A stretch of DNA of 64,000 nt from Balanoglossus misakiensis (lineage: Eukaryota > Hemichordata): the NCBI GenBank assembly GCA_040954595.2, contig CM082576.2:4588001-4652000 (forward strand), read 5' to 3'. Below, piece after piece: positions 56,901 through 64,000 of this stretch. Positions within the stretch are counted from its first letter, which is position 1; each line of letters starts with the position of its first letter. The notes beneath the pieces are model-generated. The model did not search any database. It saw only the letters and a list, made by a program, of their open reading frames with translations, and was not told the origin of the DNA. The translations under genes were made by a program, and so were the position numbers.

Positions 56901-59900
56901 ATGAATATTTCACGATGAAAGACAAAGACCTTACATCATATAAACATTCAATGTTTAAAAATACAAATGTGAGAACCAGGGATTGAAAGTTGCCCCTTTA
57001 AGTGAATAGCAGAGTCATTGTGTTTTTCATTAACTGGTGATTATGAAGGTTTGTAGACGCATTATGTTTGATATAAATAATTTAAACACAAATGTCACTA
57101 TGTAAACGAGTCTGACGTAAAAAGTTAAAGTAAAACTGTTGATAGGTTTTGCTTGCTTTCAGTCAAAGAAAGCCTATAGGCCTTAAATTTTCAGCTTTCC
57201 AAAGGTTCTACATAAAACCGCGCGCTGCGATATTATCATTTCGCATCGGGCCGTGTAATTTTTTAGAACTCTGTATGTCAAATTCCAGGCTGGGTGTCTT
57301 GACGTCATTTCCGACTCGTTTGACTGATACTTGGGAGACTTGATGGTTGTCCCACGGCAAGCTTGCGCCATAATTTCTATGTTACTGAGATAAGGCAGCT
57401 GGCCTCCGGTGACCCCTAATCGCAGAGTTCTCCAACAACATGTCAGCGAAGTCAGATAGGTTTCCAATAATAGAACCGGCTGAGTTATTCCGCTCTGGAG
57501 AGAGAGAGAGAAAAAAAAACGGGGTCCATGCATCAACCCAGTAAAGTTCTGAGACACTTGCAGGAATTTTAATCAAGTACCGAGTCGCAGCGCGTGTTGA
57601 CTCGTGGGTCAGCCTAGCCCGAGTAAATAATTGCGCGGATAAATGCGTTGGGCCTGCTGAATGCCATTTGGATTAAAACCTGGAAATTCAACTCTACTTC
57701 TGCGCCGTAGAAACCGAATTTTCAGTCCGCGTTTTGAAGTTCTCAGACCTCTGTTATAGTGATGATGTGATCAGAACAGAACAATGTTATTTTTCTTATA
57801 GTCGATTAAACATTGCTTTTTTGGCATTAAGTGATACGACATGCTGTGAAATACAAAAAATACAAAGTGGCGTGTATTTTGACATCTCGAATGTTTCACT
57901 GATGTTTTCGCGCGCAGCCTATGACGCTAGAAAATGTGCCCCTTTACAGCGAAACATACGAAATTTATCAATTGTCATTAAATTATCTGCCTCTCTGGCT
58001 CGAAGCGGTTATGCTCTGACTTCGTTGCACGGTATGGAATTGCAGGTATTTTAACGGTTTAATATTACTTGGGTTATATGGCTCACCGAGGCGAGGTCTC
58101 TCCCAGGTCTCGTCTCATCCCACTGTCGTCGGACGCAGAGCGCGCTTACGTAATCGTTGCCGTGGTTACCTTCGGGAGAACGTGAAGTACCCCGGTGTCA
58201 ATCTAAAACTATTCGCTGTGTTGCAAACAGGGATATTTTCTGTTTCAAGGTACTTAGGCGCGGCCTGTTTAGGATCACCACTAAGCTCCTAAGCCCCAGC
58301 TGGACTTCGGGAGATTTATGGCTTGAGAATGCGTGTCGAAGGCGCGAGTCGTCAACAGCAAGCATGACTCTGGCACAAAAACTGCATAATCAGTCAAGGT
58401 TCTAACCCCCCCCCCCCCGCCCCACCGGCCCGCCTATAATATACATGTGAAATGTTTACAGTGTATTACTCGGCACACACCCAGCAATGTCATGGTTCTG
58501 GGGGGGGGGGAGTTTGTCGAATCATTCGACTTAGTATAAACGAGCTATTTTATCCTTAGAAATATTAACTGAAGTGGGTGACAACAAGATAATCGAACTT
58601 TCTTCATCTATAAAACTGCCAGCTAGATGAAACAAAGCGACCTTTTTGCGATTTGGTTTACATTGGAATTGGTAATGTTCAGTGTGTCTTTTTATTCTCA
58701 ACTATTAAATTGAGTCACCGTACTTGCATAACTATACACAAATTTGTCTGATTCACCCTAGGGCAAACCGACATCAGAAGACGGTCAAGTTCACCGGCTC
58801 CAATACCCTGGATCCAAACATTTGACGATGGCACTCGTGACAGGGAAGAGACACGAAGGCCTCAAGAAGTGTTCAAATTCACCGGAGCCTCGGAAGAGAA
58901 ACAGAAAGATGACGACGAACAGATATCACTCGAGGCGGCCGGCGGCGGCACTGCCGAGGCTACGGTCACAGATACCGACGCCGAACCCGGGACATCCAAC
59001 GGCGCGTGTCTCGATGTGCCGGCTCAGTTGGACGCGGTTACCGCAACGACGCTTCCGAAACCACAGGCTACAGATACACTACTACCAGAATCAACCGAAG
59101 CGGGCGCCGATGTCAAGCCGACCGACGGCGGAGAGGAAGGGGGCGCCGATTTCGGTAGTTCCGTGGCCGGCGATCAGCATTCGGAAGAATTGATAAGGCC
59201 ACCCGTCATTACGGAAAGGGCGCCCCTTTCTCAGCTGACGCTACCGTCGTTAGAAATCACAGAAGCCGCGGACGACGAACCGCACGCCGACGAACCATCA
59301 CCACCTCCGTGCCTGAACGTGGCAAGGAACAAACGCGACAGCCTCGAGGTGCCCATGATCACAACGTCTGAACTGGTGATCCCGAAACCCGTGACAACAC
59401 CACCACAACCAGCAATGACACTACCAACCAGTGAGCCGCTCGAAACACAAGTCGAACAAACTACCACACGCGCGCAGGAGAAGTTTGTCGTACCCAAAAT
59501 TCAGACTTTCGAGGCGCCGCCGTACGAGGTGCCAAGCATCACCTTTGACGACAGTTCGGATGACGCCGGTTGCCGAAAAAGCGATCTGGGATCGATGAGC
59601 TCCCGGGAGAGCTTAGAAGTACCCTCGGTGGACATCGACACAGAGGCGTATCCGCTGAGGAGGAAACCACCAGACATAGTTATTCCGAGAGATACAACTG
59701 CCAGACACGGCAAGTTCAGTCCGACCGAGACATCACCCAGATATGACCTGGGCCAGGCCAGTCCCAACAGTCCCACTAAACGAAAATCGATGACGTTTTC
59801 TCCTCATATGTCGGAAAACGAGGAAACTGACGAAGAAGACGACCTCTTCATGGAAGAACAGACCAAACGAGTGAAGAGGCCGCGCTTGCAGCGTGACTAT

Positions 59901-62900
59901 GGCGTCGACATACCGGACTGGCAGATCACCAACGAGCTGTTTCCGGACGATTTCGGCGGCATCACACCGGCTGCCGACACCACCGATGACGTCAAGTCCA
60001 GGTTCCTCAATTCAACCAACGAGAGCATAATGCTGTTCTTCGAGAAGACGCGAGGCTCCAACGACAGCGCGGACAGCGAGAAAAGTGACCTGGAACGCAA
60101 AATCGAAGCTGCAACCGAAAGGGGGCGGGAAGTGTCCACGGAAGAAGAAACTGAAATTGAAAAAGATGAAGAGAAGGCGACGAAAGATGATGCTAAGTCG
60201 CGCTTCCTGGAATCGCCCCAAAACGAAGAAAAGTCCCTCTTACTGTTGACCACAGCTATAACCACGTCAACAGACAGCGGCAGTGGCGAGGCAGTCACCT
60301 GTGGGCAGGAGACAGACGATGCCAAGTCCCGCTTCTTGCAACCGTCAGATGCCGCCAAATCCAGTCTGCTACTCTCCAAGACCATACGAAGTTCCATCGA
60401 CGGCAGCGATGAGATGGCGGCTGCCCAGGATTTAGTTGTAAGTGTCCCGTCTGTCCCCAAGGTGGAAGAGGCCCAAGGCGAGGAGTTGAACCCACAAGAG
60501 GAAGATCAGAGGGAGGAGGAGGAGGAGGAGGAGGAGACTTCGGAGGCGATGGCGAGTGCGAAGTCTCGGTTTTTAGAATCCTGTGTGGAAAGTGAGAACG
60601 AAGTCGAAGAAGAGATACAAGTGGCAGTGCCTCCGAAGAATCCAGATACAGGTCGCTGGGAAACCGGAGGTGAGTATTTCAACGGATAAGAAATTACCAT
60701 ACATGTTTGAATACAGAGGCCGAGAGTACAGGTGCACCCTAGTTTAGATTTGCATAATGTTTAGTTTCCATGTATAGTGTGGTTACAACACTAACCATCA
60801 CATCAACCGAAACACTCCGCTCGTTCTTTCTCGAATTTCCCCGAGAGCAGGGAGTCTTAAATTTCAAATGACTTTTAATCGCTTCCTATGCTCCGACCAA
60901 CAGCCGCCACTTGGGGAAAACTTCTCGAAAGCGAACTGGAAGATGACTTAGAATTTTACGAATCCGACGAAGAACTTGAAAAGGAACCGAGCCCTCGTGA
61001 TGAGTACATAGAAAAACCTGAAGACCGAGGCGTCGCCGTCGCCGACGATGATGACGACGACGACGAAGATGACCTAGAACTGCTCGGCGCCGCTGCCCCG
61101 AAACCAAGGCGGAGAGAGACGTCAGCGTACGGAACGGCCTCAGGTAAGATATCCATCCCCCAGACGAAGAATAACAATACAGCCACGTCACAGTCATTGG
61201 TGATTCCGCATTGTCGAGAGACTTAACAATAAACACAGACTGCCAGACATAACAGGCCAAGCCAGTTACAGTTTAGAAACAGTTTTTTTGGTCGGCGGTG
61301 TAATTGATTAGCGTACGTGCTTCGGGAATTATGTTACAAAGCAGAGTACAGCGAGCTCAATTAAAATCGCCGAAGTGTTAGCGTATACGTCATTGGCGTG
61401 GAACATGAAACATTGCCGTGGTGTGCTTGGGTACTTCCATCTTTAGCTTTACAGATCATCAAAGCCAAAGCACGCCTTCCTCGAGAAAGGGGGGACCCAG
61501 TATACCATTTTATTAATGCCATAGCTAAAGAACACCAGTTATGAGATAATATTTCACATGAAACTGTGCATCACGTGTTCCGGCGTAATTCAAGTGGCTA
61601 CATCCGAATATTTGGAGTCTGCGGCACGTGCGCGCGGTGCTACTCAAGAAAATAATGACTGGGAACAAGATGTCAGTGCGACCCACTTGTTCACGAGATG
61701 TTTATATGCGTTTATAATGGAAGAAATGAAGGACTGGACAGATGTGTAAACACCGGTAAAATGAGAATTCCATATCGCACCCTTCATAATGAAATCAAAC
61801 CCCGTTTTCTGTCAATTCCCCTCAGACATCTTCAGTCCCTGGTACAATAAAGCGGTGGTCATTGACAACGGCTCCGATGTCCTGAAGATGGGTCTGGCTG
61901 GCGACTATATACCGAGTATCACCATGCCAACGCTGGTGGGCAGAAGGAGAGGTTACGACCTTTCAGAAAGAGAGCGTCACACATACGTTGGGGATGACGC
62001 GCTTGCTAGTCAAGGGGTGTTGGGGTTCGACTTTCCAATCGAAGGTGAGTGTGCAATTCGGTTAGAAATGTGATGTTAACTCATTATTCTTCGTTGATAA
62101 GATTGTTTTGTGTTTTCCACTGTCTTTTGTCATCTCATATTGTCGTTCGTGTTGAGTATTCGCCGAACTCCCAGCGTTTTACTTGTTCCAAAGTAGTATT
62201 TTTGTGTTGAGCACAGGCATGCAACAATTTAAATGTTTTGCAACTCGTATCATTATTGGTTAAATACATACATCTCCCTTGTGGTACCTGTTATATTGTT
62301 TTATTTGCCCCGTTTCAATAACGTTTCCAGTTCCCGTGTAATCTCCGACTTCTCGTTTCCAGTTCTGTGCTGTTAGCAAGGTTCGCATACCTTATTTTAC
62401 CGAGAGAACAGATGCAAGTCTATATGCTTCTAATTTTAAACCTCGTGGTATTTTTATCCATTTCCGTTTCCACTCAAAGGAGCAATTGCACCAAACAATT
62501 TAAGAATAACAAGGCTGTCTGAAATCGACACCCTCTCTATGGAAACCTATCCCCGAAATAATTGTTCCAAGTTGTGAATGTGTGTCGCCAGACCCCTGGC
62601 ATACGGTGGTAAAGCCGACTCTGCCAATTAAAAACACGCGTTGAAAACACTCTGCCACCCACCCCAGTTCACTCAAGCCATTAAACATGTGCAGACTGGA
62701 CTTTGTCGAGCTGAGTTGACAATAAATCCTATGTGCGATACACACGTTTATGTGTAATATTGGAATGAGAAAAGTCGAGCGCTCGGCCATTTTGAATAAT
62801 GGCCGATAAATGAGTGACCGCCATTTTGTTATGACCTGTGGTATAGTTGTCATGCGTAATCCCAGCAATCGGCCAAACCACAACGCACCCGTTATCATTC

Positions 62901-64000
62901 ACACCGCATACTAACTCACACATTCAAGACTTTGTATTGAATCTTTTATCGTCTCTCTTTCTCCATTCACTGCTTTCGAAATTGGTAATTTGCTGTGAGT
63001 AACAATTAATCATTTTTACATATCACCTGTGACGAAGCTCTCTATTGGCTCTTGCGGGGGGAAAGAATGTTGAAATATTTCACGCCTTTTCAGTGGCGAT
63101 ACACGGCCGGTGTTACTATATATTCAAGAATGTCACATTGTCTTATTAGTTCCACACTCCCCCAAACAACACATTTCCGAATGGCATTATTACGGGTAAT
63201 ATCCAAGAAATAGGTTTGGTCCATCGCCACACAAGTACTTAACCCCAGCAGCAGGGGTGTTTTTTTTTGGCTTCTAAAATTATTTATGGGGTATCGTTTT
63301 TCATGTTTTGAGTCATTTCTGATGGACGCCAACGAAGGGACAAAAATCAGACCATATATCACGCAAATTGTGGGTCAAGGGTCATGCTATGATATAATTA
63401 CTGCTCAGAGCCAGAGGTAGATCTTGATACCGCCTGTACGTATAAGTCTATTGGATAAGGAACTTTGCCCGGTCGGATAACGTCATGTGAATTTTGAAAA
63501 TATGTTAACATTTCATATTGTTCAAAGGATCTATAACGACATAAATAATCCCGGACATGCCCTGAGGTGACCCGTTATTGGCGTGCGCGACAAGGGACGT
63601 TATCTCTGACGTGATAAAACAATACTACAGTTCGTGTGACCCAGTCGACACGTAAATATTATGTCGATCACATTATCACGCCAAACTCGAGAAAAAGTTT
63701 TAGTGATGTTGGTGCATTCTGAGCACTCTGTCGGTAATCTCTATCTGGTGATCGTCTTCTCGTACCGTCGTCTCACATGTATTTATATTCAAGATTTGTG
63801 TAATTTGGGTTTAGAAACATAGAAGCCAGATAATATCAAGATATAGATATTTTGGCTGATTTTTCATCCCCTCTTATAGGATTCATCAGGCGACTAGCTA
63901 GTGCCTCAAACAGCAGCCTACACGATGTCGTTCATGATGAACGCATAGTGCTATTCACCTCGGCAACCGGCAGAGAAACGATCCCCGATCTCCGCTCGTT
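52728..64000 (+). CDS. Membrane-anchor / acidic repeat region / actin-fold fusion protein, 3' partial
   Basis: Exons 52728-53922, 58762-60669, 60904-61143, 61826-62044 and 63880 to beyond 64000 join with no frame break. Every internal exon is a multiple of three and every junction is phase 1. The visible protein is about 1,227 residues. Residues about 5-41 are hydrophobic, with a likely helix IIVSAAVVALSSAVVYY. Residues about 55-1100 are low-complexity, Ser/Thr/Glu/Lys-rich and apparently disordered, with four KSRFL repeats between residues 807 and 1003. From residue 1115 an actin fold begins: AVVIDNGSDVLKMGLAG (phosphate-loop region), MPTLVGRR, YVGDDALASQGVLGFDFPIE. The window ends near actin residue 110-115. 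Function is unknown; an actin-related protein tethered to a membrane is the simplest reading. A separate gene ending in exon 1 or 2 is possible but is disfavoured by the phase pattern and the lack of a stop. Confidence 0.75.
53923..58761. other. First intron of the fusion gene, 4.8 kb
   Basis: No phase-1 exon or other gene was recognised. It contains a GA-rich microsatellite at 57499-57520 and a poly-C run at 58388. An unrecognised extra exon cannot be excluded. Confidence 0.55.
58388..58399. repeat. poly-C run
   Basis: A C-run followed by GCCCCACC, near the 3' end of the fusion-gene intron. A matching G-run lies at 58500-58510. Confidence 0.85.
58762..60669 (+). CDS. Fusion gene exon 2: acidic repeat region
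   Basis: The acceptor is TTCACCCTAG and the donor ACCGGAG|GTGAGT; the exon is 1,908 nt, phase 1 to 1. It has a SLEVP pair (NKRDSLEVPMITTSELVIPK and SRESLEVPSVDIDTEA), a basic patch (EEQTKRVKRPRLQRDYG) that could act as a nuclear signal, and four KSRFL repeats at about 59985, 60186, 60315 and 60555. A GAG microsatellite at 60512-60536 encodes eight Glu. No globular domain was recognised. Confidence 0.85.
60904..61143 (+). CDS. Fusion gene exon 3: acidic linker
   Basis: The acceptor is CCGACCAACAG after a pyrimidine-rich tract and the donor CCTCAG|GTAAGA; the exon is 240 nt, phase 1 to 1. It encodes WGKLLESELEDDLEFYESDE and an Asp run from GAC/GAT repeats at 61043-61072. An upstream in-frame TAA at 60876 rules out an earlier acceptor. 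Confidence 0.75.
61144..61825. other. Fusion-gene intron before the actin exon
   Basis: 0.7 kb with no recognised feature; canonical GTAAGA donor and CCCCTCAG acceptor. Confidence 0.6.
61826..62044 (+). CDS. Fusion gene exon 4: actin fold, N-terminal part
   Basis: The acceptor is AATTCCCCTCAG and the donor ATCGAAG|GTGAGT; the exon is 219 nt, phase 1 to 1. The segments AVVIDNGSDVLKMGLAGDY, MPTLVGRR and YVGDDALASQGVLGFDFPIE align collinearly with actin residues about 5-72. The actin Lys18 equivalent is kept (VLKMG), while the phosphate-loop Gly of DNGSG is Asp. The region matching the DNase-I-binding loop is a few residues shorter. Confidence 0.9.
62045..63879. other. Fusion-gene intron within the actin fold
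   Basis: 1.8 kb. A short inverted repeat GGCCATTTTGAATAATGGCC lies near 62785. No coding signal was seen. Confidence 0.6.
63880..64000 (+). CDS. Fusion gene exon 5: actin fold continued, cut by window end
   Basis: The acceptor is CCTCTTATAG and the exon enters in phase 1. It encodes GFIRRLASASNSSLHDVVHD and then ERIVLFTSATGRETIPDLRS. The second part lines up with actin's HPVLLTEAPLNPKANREKM strand and loop. The tryptophan-rich helix that follows PIEHG in actin is replaced by a Ser/Ala-rich stretch. Confidence 0.8.

Noticed and set aside
62780-62850. GGCCATTTTGAATAATGGCC and GCCATTTTG as a bidirectional promoter
   Set aside because: Similar GCCAT motifs occur elsewhere in the window (16215, 51155), and this lies inside an intron with no other promoter evidence.
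1-64000. tRNA, rRNA or snRNA genes
   Set aside because: No cloverleaf with matching A/B boxes or snRNA/rRNA core sequence was recognised by eye; a covariance-model scan would be needed to exclude diverged copies.

Overview
The window is metazoan nuclear DNA. It is AT-rich, with long GT-AG introns, short internal exons, TACATGTAC-type palindromes, homopolymer C/G runs and small inverted-repeat elements. The style and gene content suggest an invertebrate deuterostome (hemichordate, echinoderm or amphioxus-like), but this is inference and the species cannot be fixed from the window. Three protein-coding genes can be assembled exon by exon, all on the + strand. In each, every splice junction keeps the reading frame.

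Region 1 (1-20127) shows no coding exon I can defend. It is probably intron and/or upstream DNA of the first gene, and it contains low-complexity tracts and dispersed repeats. Gene A (20128-39610, 5' end missing) is a class I (alpha-type) bHLH-PAS transcription factor with a bHLH, PAS-A, PAS-B and a very long single-exon C-terminal half. That half is acidic and Ser-rich, then Gln-rich and coiled-coil-like. Its DNA-binding and PAS domains resemble the HIF/SIM/NPAS group, but I see no HIF LxxLAP oxygen-degron motif, so orthology is open. The 6.5-kb intron 24017-30566 holds a degenerate tandem array of about 245-bp units, broken by a nested 735-bp inverted-repeat element flanked by a TTA duplication.

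Region 2 (39611-45210) is the 3' UTR and downstream DNA of gene A, including a perfect 10-bp stem-loop. Gene B (45211-48392, nine exons, 453 aa, complete) is a BAAT/acyl-CoA thioesterase family enzyme. It has a Ser-Asp-His triad and a C-terminal SKL peroxisomal signal.

Region 3 (48393-52727) is intergenic and carries a pre-miRNA-like hairpin. Gene C (52728 to beyond 64000) is the most unusual object here. A hydrophobic N-terminal anchor is followed by about 1,050 residues of acidic, low-complexity, repeat-bearing sequence. Across strictly in-frame phase-1 junctions this leads into a divergent actin fold that runs off the window end. I know of no described family with this architecture.

The three genes have no obvious shared pathway. 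They look like ordinary eukaryotic neighbours, not an operon or cluster.
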